The notes: generated by a model not told the origin, from the letters alone. Shown: positions 1-8,327, numbered from the stretch's first letter. The stretch is 64,000 bases of DNA from Litorilinea aerophila (GCF_006569185.2 NZ_VIGC02000026.1:1-64000), one strand, 5' to 3'. Translations and numbers: made by a program.

Positions 1-283
1 CGTCGCTGAAGTCCAGGGCCCGCACCTCCTGGTCGCTGCAGCGGCTCAGCGTCTCCAAACGCTTCTCCGCCCAGTCCTGGACGTGGTTCAAGCGGTGGTC
101 ACCTTCCGAAAGGATATGGCCCAGCCATATGGTGGCCGTCCACCCCAGGCTGAGCCCCTGCCAGTTGCCGTGGGTGGGGAAGAATTCGTCCAGCAGGAAT
201 GGCACCCCCATCCGTTCCATCTGGACCAGCAGCAAGGGAATATCATCTACTCGTTCATTCGTTACTATCAGTCTCTCGCTCAT
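1..283 (-). CDS. IS1634-like transposase, N-terminal part, cut by the window edge
   Basis: Ninety-four codons stay open from ATG at 283 to the left edge. The start MSERLIVTNERVDDIPLLL and the later stretch FFPTHGNWQGLSLGW followed by ILSEGDHRLNHV match the conserved N-terminal domain (DUF4277-like) of IS1634/IS4-group transposases. The DDE catalytic core would lie outside the window, so integrity cannot be judged. It points away from the peptide-ABC ATPase genes that start about 100 bp to its right. I could not define the terminal inverted repeat between 284 and 379. Confidence 0.8.
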   Translation of the reverse strand, partial: MSERLIVTNERVDDIPLLLVQMERMGVPFLLDEFFPTHGNWQGLSLGWTATIWLGHILSEGDHRLNHVQDWAEKRLETLSRCSDQEVRALDFSD

Positions 284-348
284 GGCGAGAGTTTACTACA
301 ATCTGCTAAACCCATCTAGATTTGAGCGAACCATGAGTTAAAGGCTGT

Positions 349-370
349 GAAGATTGAAGATTGAAGATTT
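349..370. repeat. Short tandem repeat of GAAGATT
   Basis: Three tandem GAAGATT units lie directly before the start of the first peptide-ABC ATPase gene. The same motif, inverted, lies at 18881-18910 upstream of a peptide-ABC permease gene. Confidence 0.6.
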
Positions 371-379
371 AGGGAGAAT

Positions 380-1393
380 GTGAGCTTGCGCCCGGATCAA
401 AACGATACGCTTCTGCGGGTGGACAATCTGCAGCTTCACTTCCGGACCAGCCGTGGCGTGGTCCAGGCGGTGGATGGGGTGAGCTTTGAGTTGCGGCGTA
501 ACGAGGCCATGGTCATCCTGGGGGAATCGGGGTGCGGCAAGACATCCCTGGCCCGGGCCCTGTTGCGGCTGTTGCCCCGCAACGTGGAACGCTTCAGCGG
601 CAGCATCACCCTGAACGGCCAGGAGCTGATGGGGCTGAGCGACGAAGAGTTCCGCCAGCAGGTGCGCTGGCTGAAGATCTCCTTCGTCCCCCAGGCGGCC
701 ATGAACGCCCTGAACCCGGTGCTGAAGGTGGGGGACCAGGTGGCCGAGCCCCTCATGGAGCACCTGCGCCTGGGCCGCCAGGAAGCCCTGCGCCGGGCCG
801 CCGAGGCCTTCACCAGCGTGGGCGTCCCGGCCGATTTTCTCCACCGCTACGCCTTCGAGCTGAGCGGCGGCATGCGCCAGCGGGTGGCCATTGCCATGGC
901 CCTGGTCACCAATCCGGACCTCATCGTGCTGGACGAGCCGACCTCGGCCCTGGACGTGCTGACCCAGGCCAACATCATGAATGTGCTCAAGCGCATCAAG
1001 CAGGAGTACACCACCAGCTACATCCTCATCACCCACGATATCGGCACCTCCAGCGAGCTGGCGGACCGGGTGGCCACCATGTACGCGGGCCAGATCGTGG
1101 AGTTGAACGACGCCGCCCATTTCTTCAGCCGGCCCTACCATCCCTACGCCCAGGGGCTCATGGCCAGCGTGCCCCGGCTGCGCCAGAAGCAGGACCCGGT
1201 CTTCATCCCCGGCCAGCCCCCCAGCCTGCTCCAGCCACCGGCTGGCTGCCGCTTCGCCGCACGCTGCCCGGCCCGCTTCGAGCCCTGCGACCAGGAGCCG
1301 CCCCTCTACGAGCCGGGCGCGCGGCAACAGGTCAAGTGCTGGCTCTATGCGGAAGAGCGCCAGCCCGTCCCCCTGTATGCCACGCCCACATGA
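380..1393 (+). CDS. Oligopeptide ABC transporter ATP-binding protein (DppD/OppD type)
   Basis: 337-residue ATPase of the peptide/nickel ABC import family, energising uptake at the inner face of the membrane. Visible motifs are Walker A (GESGCGKTS), the signature LSGGMRQR, Walker B (LIVLDEPTSALD) and the switch His (ITHDIGT). The C-terminal oligopeptide/HPY segment has the family's cysteines (CRFAARCPARFEPC). Length fits the family. The start is GTG at 380 after AGGGAGA; an ATG two bases upstream runs straight into TGA. It is followed by the partner ATPase about 100 bp downstream. No permease or binding protein is adjacent; those of the set at 16-20.5 kb are candidates. Confidence 0.9.
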   Translation: MSLRPDQNDTLLRVDNLQLHFRTSRGVVQAVDGVSFELRRNEAMVILGESGCGKTSLARALLRLLPRNVERFSGSITLNGQELMGLSDEEFRQQVRWLKISFVPQAAMNALNPVLKVGDQVAEPLMEHLRLGRQEALRRAAEAFTSVGVPADFLHRYAFELSGGMRQRVAIAMALVTNPDLIVLDEPTSALDVLTQANIMNVLKRIKQEYTTSYILITHDIGTSSELADRVATMYAGQIVELNDAAHFFSRPYHPYAQGLMASVPRLRQKQDPVFIPGQPPSLLQPPAGCRFAARCPARFEPCDQEPPLYEPGARQQVKCWLYAEERQPVPLYATPT

Positions 1394-1496
1394 ACCAACC
1401 AGGCCCATCCCGACAGGGGACGCCCGCCGCTGTGTATCCGCCAGGAAACCCGGCTGAACAGCGCCCCTGGGGTAGACGAGTCAACAGATCGAGGAA

Positions 1497-2549
1497 ATGA
1501 CAGACGCCATGACCACCATGCCAGGGTCCACGCCAACGACCGCCATCCATCCCAATGAAGGGCCGCCGGCCGCGCGACAGCCGCTGCTCTCGGTGCAGGA
1601 TGTACACACCTGGTTCGAGCTGCGGCGCTGGGGTTTTGGCCACGCGGGCTATGTGCGTGCGGTGGATGGCGTGAGCTTCGAGCTGGACGCGGGGGAGACC
1701 ATCGCCATCGTGGGTGAGAGCGGCTGCGGCAAATCCAGCCTCATGAAAACCATCCTGGGGCTTCATCGCCCGACGAAGGGGGATATCTTCTTCGATGGCC
1801 GCAGCCTCAACAGCCTGGACCGGGCCGGCTGGCGCTGGTACCGATCCCAGGTGGGCTATGTCCAGCAGGACCCCTTTGGCGCGCTGCCGCCCTTCATGTC
1901 CGTGCGCCGTATCCTGGAGGAGCCCCTGATCGTCAATGGCATCACCGAACAGGCGGAGCGACGCCGGCGGGTGGCCGAGGTGATGGAGGAGGTACGCCTG
2001 TTGCCGGTGGGCGATTTTGTGAACAAATTTCCCCACCAGCTCAGCGGCGGGCAGCAACAGCGGGTGGTCATTGCCCGGGCCATGATCCTGCGGCCCCGGC
2101 TCATTGTGGCCGATGAGCCGGTCTCCATGTTGGATGCGTCGGTGCGGGTGGAGATCTTGCGGCTGATGGAGAGCCTGCAGGTGGCCCACAACATTGCGGT
2201 CATCTACATCACCCACGACCTCTCCACGGTCCGCTATTTCTCCCAGCGCATTTTCGTGATGTATGCAGGCCAGCTGGTGGAGCACGCGGCGGTGGATGAC
2301 CTGCTGGCTGCGCCCCAACACCCATACACCCAGGCGTTGCTGGCGGCCATTCCGGACCCTGATCCTCACAACGCCACCGTGCTGCGGGAAGTGCCGCCAG
2401 GCGAGCCGCCCAGCCTGGTGCGACCGCCCCGGGGCTGCCGCTTTCACCCCCGCTGTCCCCACGTCATCGCCGGCCTGTGCGAGGTACAGGATCCCCCGTA
2501 CTTTGAGCCGAGGCCCCAGCACTACACCAAGTGCTGGCTGTACGCATGA
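1497..2549 (+). CDS. Oligopeptide ABC transporter ATP-binding protein (DppF/OppF type)
   Basis: 350-residue partner of the upstream ATPase; peptide importers of this family use an OppD/OppF pair. It shows Walker A (GESGCGKSS), signature LSGGQQQR, Walker B (LIVADEPVSMLD), switch His (ITHDLS) and the C-terminal HPY segment with CRFHPRCP and a terminal CWLY. ATG at 1497 follows GAGGAA at good distance. About 20 N-terminal residues rich in Thr and Pro precede the ATPase fold. The next small gene begins just after the stop, so the three genes probably share a transcript. Confidence 0.9.
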   Translation: MTDAMTTMPGSTPTTAIHPNEGPPAARQPLLSVQDVHTWFELRRWGFGHAGYVRAVDGVSFELDAGETIAIVGESGCGKSSLMKTILGLHRPTKGDIFFDGRSLNSLDRAGWRWYRSQVGYVQQDPFGALPPFMSVRRILEEPLIVNGITEQAERRRRVAEVMEEVRLLPVGDFVNKFPHQLSGGQQQRVVIARAMILRPRLIVADEPVSMLDASVRVEILRLMESLQVAHNIAVIYITHDLSTVRYFSQRIFVMYAGQLVEHAAVDDLLAAPQHPYTQALLAAIPDPDPHNATVLREVPPGEPPSLVRPPRGCRFHPRCPHVIAGLCEVQDPPYFEPRPQHYTKCWLYA

Positions 2550-2575
2550 TCGGAATGAAGATAAGGAGGGGCGCC

Positions 2576-2791
2576 ATGGCACCCTTCAACCCAGTGCACT
2601 GGATGGTGACAGGCGGTGTCCTGTTGGTGGTAGGCGTGGTCCTTCCCCTGCTGATGGTGCTCCAGGTGCTGGAACCTACCTTCCTGCTGGCCTTCCTGAG
2701 TTTCGCCGCCTCCACCGGCGGCTTCCTGGCGGGGATTGCCGGCCTGGCCGCCCATGGCATGGGCCGCCGCGGCCCGCGCGATCCGTTCTGA
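2576..2791 (+). CDS. Small two-helix membrane protein linked to peptide-ABC ATPases
   Basis: 71 residues with two hydrophobic segments, roughly residues 10-30 (GGVLLVVGVVLPLLMVLQVL) and 32-58 (TFLLAFLSFAASTGGFLAGI), and a basic tail. ATG 2576 was chosen because AAGGAGG sits just upstream; an earlier in-frame ATG at 2531 lies inside the preceding gene. Function is unknown. I recall similar small membrane proteins behind OppF genes in Chloroflexota, which suggests a transporter accessory; that link is inferred, not shown here. Confidence 0.65.
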   Translation: MAPFNPVHWMVTGGVLLVVGVVLPLLMVLQVLEPTFLLAFLSFAASTGGFLAGIAGLAAHGMGRRGPRDPF

Positions 2792-2831
2792 GAGCCCCCT
2801 CACCTGGATGGCGCCATCGCCGCGGTTCCGC

Positions 2832-3959
2832 TTACAGGGAAGCGTGACGGACCGTCCTGGCCCAATCGGCCACGGCCCCGGGCGCCACCTTTCTCGCCAG
2901 GTGTAACAGGTAGCGTCCCCGATCGGCCAGCCGCTCCATGACCCGCACCTGGAAGGCAACGGCGGCTGGATGCAACAGATCCTCGTCCTGGCCCGCACCG
3001 TCCAGCAGGCCGGCCATTACCGGCCGGGCCAGGGAGCCCAAATCGGCCCGGCTTCCCATCTGATGCTCCACGGGTCGGGGCAAAGGCACCTGGAACAGGC
3101 TATGGGCCAGGAAGATCCCCAAACAGAGGCGGCGTTGGGTGCCCAATGCCCTGGCCCGGGCCATCAATTTGGACCAATCCAGATCCGGGCGGGCTTCAAG
3201 CAGGTGCGCCAGGTCACAGATCCAGGAAAGCCGCTGCCAGCGGTGTTTGGCCCCGTGGACGCAAAGGAACCAGAGCAGGTTTTCCAGGGAAAAGGTGAGA
3301 AGCACCTCATTCCCCAAGGACACAGCGTCCAGGTCTTCCCACAGGAACTGGGGGCTGGCCGGGAAGACATAGCGGGGCAGGGGCCGCCAATGCAGCTCCA
3401 CCAGGACCTGGCGAGCCGGCTGCCAGAGCACCAGCTGATAGGCCCACGAGGAGCGGGAGACCAGATGGCAGACCCGCTTCATCTGAAGTGGCCGTTCCCC
3501 AGTGGCCACGGCGGCCGGCCGCAGAATCTGGTAGCCGGCCGCAAGGAGCACGTCCAGCGCCTGTAGCACATCCTGATCCCGCACCAGCAGATCCAGGTCC
3601 CCAAAGGGGCGCAGGGAAAGGTCGCCGTATAGACTTGTGGCCAGCACAGGCCCCTTGTAGGGGAGCACCTGAATGTTGCGTTGCTGGAACCGGGCCAGCA
3701 ATTGCAGCAATTCCCGGGTCAGGTGGAGGCTGCTCTGGATGCTGACGTGCATCTGTTCGTCCAGCCAGCGGCGCACCGCCGCCGGCACGGCCTGGGGAGC
3801 TGCCGTTTGCAAGCCGCGAGAAAGCAACGGAACCACATGGTGGTGCTGGGCAAGATGGCAGAGAAGGGACCAATCGACGGCATCCTGCAGGCAGGCGCGA
3901 ATACACGCTGCCTGCTGCTCGACCGGTCCTGGACGAGCACAGGACAGCAGGAGTCGCAT
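2832..3959 (-). CDS. Nucleotidyltransferase family protein of the RiPP operon
   Basis: About 375 residues, last gene of the minus-strand RiPP operon. Residues 99-130 hold LPYKGPVLATSLYGDLSLRP followed by FGDLDLLV, the hallmark of the NTP_transf_5 family often encoded with lasso-peptide genes. The GDLDLLV acidic pair would bind metal and nucleotide. ATG at 3959 is one base past the stop of the B2-type gene; an upstream in-frame start at 3998 would overlap it by 38 bp. By family it would transfer a nucleotide to the peptide or another acceptor; the true substrate is not known for these proteins. Confidence 0.8.
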   Translation of the reverse strand: MRLLLSCARPGPVEQQAACIRACLQDAVDWSLLCHLAQHHHVVPLLSRGLQTAAPQAVPAAVRRWLDEQMHVSIQSSLHLTRELLQLLARFQQRNIQVLPYKGPVLATSLYGDLSLRPFGDLDLLVRDQDVLQALDVLLAAGYQILRPAAVATGERPLQMKRVCHLVSRSSWAYQLVLWQPARQVLVELHWRPLPRYVFPASPQFLWEDLDAVSLGNEVLLTFSLENLLWFLCVHGAKHRWQRLSWICDLAHLLEARPDLDWSKLMARARALGTQRRLCLGIFLAHSLFQVPLPRPVEHQMGSRADLGSLARPVMAGLLDGAGQDEDLLHPAAVAFQVRVMERLADRGRYLLHLARKVAPGAVADWARTVRHASL

Positions 3960-3960
3960 C

Positions 3961-4485
3961 TCACCGTTCTGCTTGAAAGGCACCCCGGATGCCGACATAT
4001 CCCTCCCTGTCTACCGAAGACAGCAATACGTAACGCCCCAGATCGGGCAGGTCGCCCACCAGCACACCGCTGTCATCCGCCACCCAGGCATGGGCTTCGA
4101 AGCGCCCATCCTCCCTCCGAGCCACGCCGATGTGGAACCGGGCGGCGTGTCCATAGAGCGAAAGCAGAAAATGGGCAGCCAGGGCCTGGGGCAGGCAGGT
4201 GCTGCCGGGCAAGTAGCGAGCAGCCAGGCGGATGGCTTCGGCGATGCGAGTTGGCGGTGGCGGCGGCTGGGGGAGAAAGCGGCCAAAGCGGCCAGCCAGA
4301 GCGGCCAATCCCCCCTGGACGCGATCCAGGGGGAGGCGGCGAAGGGCTACCCGCACACCGGCCAGCGCCAGCAGTGCCAGCACCAGAAGCAGCTGCTCCC
4401 TCCGGGGCAGTGTGAAAAAGCGACGAAGCCGGATCCCCGCCACCGCTGCCTCCTTCCTAAATCCCCGCAACCATGTCCAGGGCAC
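3961..4485 (-). CDS. Lasso-peptide-type B2 leader peptidase (transglutaminase-like)
   Basis: 174 residues of the transglutaminase-like B2 family, which cuts the leader from lasso precursors together with the PqqD-like B1 protein. The likely nucleophile is Cys97 in GSTCLPQALA; the likely base is His132 in FEAHAWV; an acidic residue follows in VGDLPD. The N-terminal 60 residues are helical and hydrophobic (LLLVLALLALAG), as in many B2 proteins. It overlaps the ABC exporter gene by 29 bp and nearly abuts the nucleotidyltransferase gene, so translation is probably coupled. Confidence 0.88.
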   Translation of the reverse strand: MPWTWLRGFRKEAAVAGIRLRRFFTLPRREQLLLVLALLALAGVRVALRRLPLDRVQGGLAALAGRFGRFLPQPPPPPTRIAEAIRLAARYLPGSTCLPQALAAHFLLSLYGHAARFHIGVARREDGRFEAHAWVADDSGVLVGDLPDLGRYVLLSSVDREGYVGIRGAFQAER

Positions 4486-6337
4486 CAGGACCGGCCGGCT
4501 TCAGGTCGGAGACGCCCTGCATCTGCTGCCGCCAGGAGCGGGCATAGCGGCCGCCCTGGGCCAGCAACTGGTCGTGGCTGCCCGATTCGACCACCTGGCC
4601 GGCTTCCATCACGTGGATCATGTCGGCGTACATGGCGGTGGTAAAGCGGTGGGTGATCATCAGAACCGTGCGGCCAGCCGCCAAGCGGCGAAAACGTTGC
4701 AGCCAGTCGTGCTCGGCCCAGGGATCCATGGCACTGGTGGGCTCGTCCAGGACGAGGATGGGGGCGAGGCGCCAGTAGGCCCGGGCCAGGGCCAGTCGCT
4801 GCCACTCACCGCCGCTGAGCTCGCACCCCTCCTTAAACCAGCGCCCCAGCAACGTTTCATAGCCATGGGGCAACCCGGCGATGAACGAGTCTGCGCCGGC
4901 GGCGCGGGCAGCCGCCTGGACGGCCGGGAAGCCATTCACAGCCAGCCGATCGCCCAGGACAATGTTCTCCCGGGCGGTATCCTGATATCGGATCGGCTCC
5001 TGAAAAAGAACGGTGATCTGGCGTCGCAGCTCCTGCAGGCGGAAGCAACGCAGATCCACATCGTCCAGCAGGATGCGGCCTGGATCGGGATCGTAGAAGC
5101 GGCAGAGCAGGCGGATGAGGGTGCTCTTGCCCGCACCGTTGGCCCCCACGATGGCGACAATCTGGCCGGCCGGTATTTCCAGGTGAAAGTTCTTCAGGGC
5201 AGCGCGCGCACTGCCCGGGTAGCGAAACGTCACGCCGTCGAAGCGAATCCCTTGGCGCAGGGGGGTCGGAACGGCGACCGGCTTCTCCGGGTCGGCCACA
5301 GCCGGTTTCAGTGCCAGGAAGGAGAACAGGTCACTCAAAAACAGGCTGTTGCTGTAAATGTCGCCCAGGCTCTCAAAGAGGGTTCCCATCAGGCGCTGGC
5401 CCTGTTGAAAGGCCTGGGCGAAGAGGGCCAGATCCCCCAGGCTGAAGAGGCCCTGCATCACTTTCCAGAGCATCCAGGCCAGGGCACCGCCCATGATCAG
5501 GAGGGAACCCGTTCCGGCCACCGCCTCGGCCTTGCCCTGATCCCAAGCCAGCCGGATCCGCTCGTTTCGCAGTTGCCGGCGGAGGGATTGAAACCGGGAC
5601 TGGAAGTGGGGTCCCAGATCGAACATGCGCAGCTCGGCCGCCGGCTCTCGATCCGTCAGCAGCCAGTTGTAGTACCAGGTTCGTCGCTCGTTCTCGGTAT
5701 TCTTCAGGCGCCAACAATGGAAGCGATAACGATGCTCCAACAGGACATAGAGGGCTGGCAGGCTGCTGGCCACCAGCGCCACGGGCAGGCCAACGCCGTA
5801 GGGGAGCAACACGGCAGCCATGGCCACCAGGGTCAGGCCATTTTGCAACACGGCCCCCAGGCTTTCCAGCAGGATGAGGGGCCGTTCCAGGGCATGATAC
5901 TGGGCCCGGTAGAGGCGATCGTAATATTCGGCCCGCTCATAGAAGGAGAGATCCACCGCCATGGACTGGTCATGGATCAGCGCGCTGACGTGATCGGTGA
6001 CCAGCTCGGCCTGGGCCGTTCGCACGAAGTCCGCCCCATAGGCCAGGAGTCGGGTCAACAGCAACACCCCAACCAGCCCCCCAGCCAGGGGAAGGACCGT
6101 TCCGTAGGCCATCCAGCCGGCCTGGTTCTCCAAAGCCAGCACCAGGTTGTCCACCAGAGCCCGGGTCAGATAGACCGTCGCTACCGGCAAGATCCCCTGG
6201 AGGATCAACAGCCCGATCCAGGCCAGGGTCCAGGGGCGGGCCGCAGTCCAAACCATGCCCAGGGTGCGGAGCAGATAGGGCCATTGGGCCAGCGCAAGGG
6301 CCAGCCTGGCACGCGCCAGGGCCAGATGATCTCTCAT
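4457..6337 (-). CDS. ABC transporter, fused permease and ATPase, probable RiPP exporter
   Basis: 626-residue half-transporter with an N-terminal membrane domain (several helices over residues 25-335) and a C-terminal ATPase. Walker A GANGAGKST is at 398-406, the signature LSGGEWQRLALARA starts at 507, Walker B ILVLDEPTSAMD starts near 527, and the switch His is in MITHRFTT. There is no N-terminal C39 peptidase domain, so leader removal would fall to the B1/B2 pair. It overlaps the kinase gene by 4 bp (ATGA) and the B2 gene by 29 bp. By position it exports the mature peptide, like McjD/LasD-type proteins. Confidence 0.87.
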   Translation of the reverse strand: MRDHLALARARLALALAQWPYLLRTLGMVWTAARPWTLAWIGLLILQGILPVATVYLTRALVDNLVLALENQAGWMAYGTVLPLAGGLVGVLLLTRLLAYGADFVRTAQAELVTDHVSALIHDQSMAVDLSFYERAEYYDRLYRAQYHALERPLILLESLGAVLQNGLTLVAMAAVLLPYGVGLPVALVASSLPALYVLLEHRYRFHCWRLKNTENERRTWYYNWLLTDREPAAELRMFDLGPHFQSRFQSLRRQLRNERIRLAWDQGKAEAVAGTGSLLIMGGALAWMLWKVMQGLFSLGDLALFAQAFQQGQRLMGTLFESLGDIYSNSLFLSDLFSFLALKPAVADPEKPVAVPTPLRQGIRFDGVTFRYPGSARAALKNFHLEIPAGQIVAIVGANGAGKSTLIRLLCRFYDPDPGRILLDDVDLRCFRLQELRRQITVLFQEPIRYQDTARENIVLGDRLAVNGFPAVQAAARAAGADSFIAGLPHGYETLLGRWFKEGCELSGGEWQRLALARAYWRLAPILVLDEPTSAMDPWAEHDWLQRFRRLAAGRTVLMITHRFTTAMYADMIHVMEAGQVVESGSHDQLLAQGGRYARSWRQQMQGVSDLKPAGPGALDMVAGI

Positions 6338-7338
6338 GGTGGGCTTGGCCGGTCCTGAAGTCGGCGGGAAGGGGTCGGCACGGGAAACCGATGGATGCTG
6401 CCGGTCTCCATATGCTGCTCAATGGCACGTTGAACCACAGGGAGAAGGGTATGTTCCCGGGGATAGGCCAGGAAGAAGAAGGGGATCCGATTGACCAGCC
6501 TGGCGTATCGGTGGAATGCAGCGGCCAGCCAGTCCCGGTCCGTCACATCCAATTGAAAGGCGTGGCGAATAACCTCCAGCATGGCCTCGTTGGCCGCCAT
6601 GGGGCGGATGGTGACCTCCTGGCCGGCCGTGGAATCTCCTGGGGGGAGCAGGACGTAGACACGACTTAGCGGGGTCGCGGGCAGGGGGCCGGCGCGCTCC
6701 AGGAGTACCCGTTTTTTCTCAGTGTAGTGGGCCAGGGGCATGGGCGTCGCGCGCCCGTCCATCAGCGCGTCAATGCTCTCCGGCCAGAGGCGCACGCCGG
6801 GGTAGCTGAAGTGCACCTGAAACTGCCCCTCTGCCTCTTTCAGAAGCAGGCAGTCATCCGTCAGCACTGGATGGCCGGCCAACCCCAAACGGGTCACCAG
6901 GGTAGACTTCCCCATGCCTGTCCTGCCCACGAAGGCAACAGCCCGGCCGGAGATGGCACAGGCGGCCCCATGAAGCACCAGCTGCCCCTGATGGGCCAGC
7001 ACCAGGGGAATCACCTGGTTCAACAGGAGATGACGTAACGTCTCCGGCGGGCAGTCTGAGTCGGGATAACAGCGGATGACCCGCGCGTCGGCGGACAGGG
7101 TGAACCGCGCCAGATCCGAGAAGTGAAGCAGATACCCATCTGCCAGTCTCCCGAAGGCCAGCCAGACGCTGCCATCCGGGTCATACCACTCGTTCAGACG
7201 CTGGGCTGGACTGGCCAAATCCGGCGGGTTGTTGCCCAGCTCCACGCGGAAGAGGGGCGAAGTGTCATCCCCGGGGATGAGTTCTCGCAGGGGAAAGGTG
7301 CAATAAAAAGTGTAACCACAAATTTGATAGGCAAACAT
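6334..7338 (-). CDS. HPr-kinase-like kinase of the RiPP operon
   Basis: About 334 residues. The N-terminal half (MFAYQICGYTFYCTFPLREL) is typical of small HprK-related kinases in lasso clusters. The P-loop GRTGMGKST is at residues 138-146, and TDDCLLL near 160 matches the HprK catalytic Asp region. In known lasso clusters such kinases phosphorylate a Ser of the precursor, often at its C-terminus; here the precursor offers only Ser26 and Thr27 after the leader. ATG 7338 was chosen; a GTG start at 7353 is also possible. A strong hairpin separates it from the precursor gene. Confidence 0.8.
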   Translation of the reverse strand: MFAYQICGYTFYCTFPLRELIPGDDTSPLFRVELGNNPPDLASPAQRLNEWYDPDGSVWLAFGRLADGYLLHFSDLARFTLSADARVIRCYPDSDCPPETLRHLLLNQVIPLVLAHQGQLVLHGAACAISGRAVAFVGRTGMGKSTLVTRLGLAGHPVLTDDCLLLKEAEGQFQVHFSYPGVRLWPESIDALMDGRATPMPLAHYTEKKRVLLERAGPLPATPLSRVYVLLPPGDSTAGQEVTIRPMAANEAMLEVIRHAFQLDVTDRDWLAAAFHRYARLVNRIPFFFLAYPREHTLLPVVQRAIEQHMETGSIHRFPVPTPSRRLQDRPSPP

Positions 7339-7363
7339 GGGGGACGATCTCACAAGCCTGGCG

Positions 7364-7404
7364 ATGGGCCGGGGATGCTCCTTCGGGAGCTATCCCCGGC
7401 CCAT
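7364..7404 (-). promoter_or_regulatory. Stable intercistronic hairpin between precursor and kinase genes
   Basis: ATGGGCCGGGGAT pairs with ATCCCCGGCCCAT, enclosing GGAGC/GCTCC around a four-base loop, with one bulged base. No U-tract follows on the minus strand, so it is not a standard terminator. Such hairpins after RiPP precursor genes can stabilise the upstream mRNA or reduce readthrough, giving more precursor than enzyme; this role is inferred. Confidence 0.7.
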
Positions 7405-7484
7405 TTGTCGACCACACTGTGCCCGGACACCGGCAGGCACCGGCATCTACGCACACGACACGGCTTTCCCTGTATAGACGGCTA

Positions 7485-7595
7485 TTACTTCTTTTTCTTC
7501 TTGCGGCCCCGGGCGGTGCTGGCCTGGGTTACCTCCCGTACTGCCCCGTATTCCTTGAGCAGCGGTGCCGCATAGGGCTTCTTAGATGGCTCCAT
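7485..7595 (-). CDS. RiPP precursor with lasso-type leader and polybasic core
   Basis: 36 codons: MEPSKKPYAAPLLKEYGAVR then EVTQASTARGRKKKKK. Tyr8, Pro11, Leu13, Gly17 and Thr23 reproduce the lasso leader pattern Y-x2-P-x-L-x3-G-x5-T exactly. By lasso rules cleavage would come two residues after Thr23, leaving a 12-residue core from Ala25. That core has no Asp or Glu at positions 7-9, so it cannot form the isopeptide ring of a lasso. ATG 7595 has a strong site (AAAGGAG) nine bases upstream. It lies between the PqqD-like gene and the kinase gene, where precursors normally sit. Confidence 0.82.
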   Translation of the reverse strand: MEPSKKPYAAPLLKEYGAVREVTQASTARGRKKKKK

Positions 7596-7716
7596 CGTTT
7601 CTCACTCCTTTCTGGGGGGACACCCAATGGGGATCAGGAACTACCACAGCGAGATACTACAACCAATGCTCTACAACAAACCCTTGAATACAGGGAAAGG
7701 CCGTGTCAAAACCATG

Positions 7717-8031
7717 TCACAACGGAGGCTGGGCCAGGACCTGGATCAGATCTTTTTGGGCCAACTGCCTCAAAAAAGAGAGGAGATCCTGCTCGCATTG
7801 CTCTGGCGCCACGTCATACTCGGCACAGAGGCGATCCCGGATCTCGGCTACAGTCCGGGGCTCCTGGAGGAGATTCCAGATGGTTACGCCAACGCCGCCC
7901 AGGCCGTAGTAGGAACCTGTCTGGAAACCCAAAACGACCACTTCATCGCCGAATTGGGCTGCAATCTGATCCTTGGTGGCCACGACCCAGGAGGCCAATG
8001 AGAGCGAATCCGTAGAGTCGGTTAAATGCAT
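7717..8031 (-). CDS. PqqD-like RiPP recognition protein (lasso B1 type)
   Basis: 104-residue PqqD-fold protein, the RiPP recognition element that binds leader peptides. The pattern fits the family: FGDEVVVLGFQTGSYYGL, then VGVTIWNLLQEPRTVAEIRD, then a C-terminal helix with LLSFLRQLAQKDLIQ. In lasso systems B1 delivers the precursor to the B2 peptidase. It is the first gene of the operon; the precursor follows about 120 bp downstream. The likely target is the leader of the adjacent 36-residue precursor. Confidence 0.88.
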   Translation of the reverse strand: MHLTDSTDSLSLASWVVATKDQIAAQFGDEVVVLGFQTGSYYGLGGVGVTIWNLLQEPRTVAEIRDRLCAEYDVAPEQCEQDLLSFLRQLAQKDLIQVLAQPPL

Positions 8032-8097
8032 CGGTTACTCCGGTCATTGTTCAGTCGAAGGCTGGACACCCAATCGGGAAATAGCAAAATAGCGCAA

Positions 8098-8127
8098 AGT
8101 CTATTGGTATACCGATGACGAGGTCAA
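8098..8127 (-). promoter_or_regulatory. Candidate promoter of the RiPP operon
   Basis: On the minus strand TTGACC (8122-8127) is separated by 18 bp from TAGACT (8098-8103), about 65 bp before the PqqD-like start. A palindrome GGTATACC lies inside the spacer and could be an operator. Apart from this, the gene-free stretch 8032-8327 shows nothing I recognise. Confidence 0.35.
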
Positions 8128-8327
8128 AGTAGACTTACCGCTGCATAGGGCTACGGCGTTAAGGTGGCCCTTACCCATTTGAATTGTTACGGAATCAGCA
8201 GAAAGTCGGGTGGCAAGTTTGCTACAGCCGACAGGATCTACCTGGGTAATGAGGTCTGTTGCACATGCAGAGGAGGCGGCGATGGGTGCTTCTGACCATG
8301 CTCCTATTATAAGCTGATGGGGCCATC

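Noticed and set aside
83-341. Two plus-strand frames at the left edge
   Set aside because: They are the opposite strand of the IS1634-like transposase start and have no family features.
4232-6358. 708-codon plus-strand frame
   Set aside because: Antisense shadow of the ABC exporter, which has all ATPase motifs on the minus strand.
7485-7595. Calling the precursor a standard lasso peptide
   Set aside because: The core has no Asp/Glu for the isopeptide ring and no cyclase gene is present.
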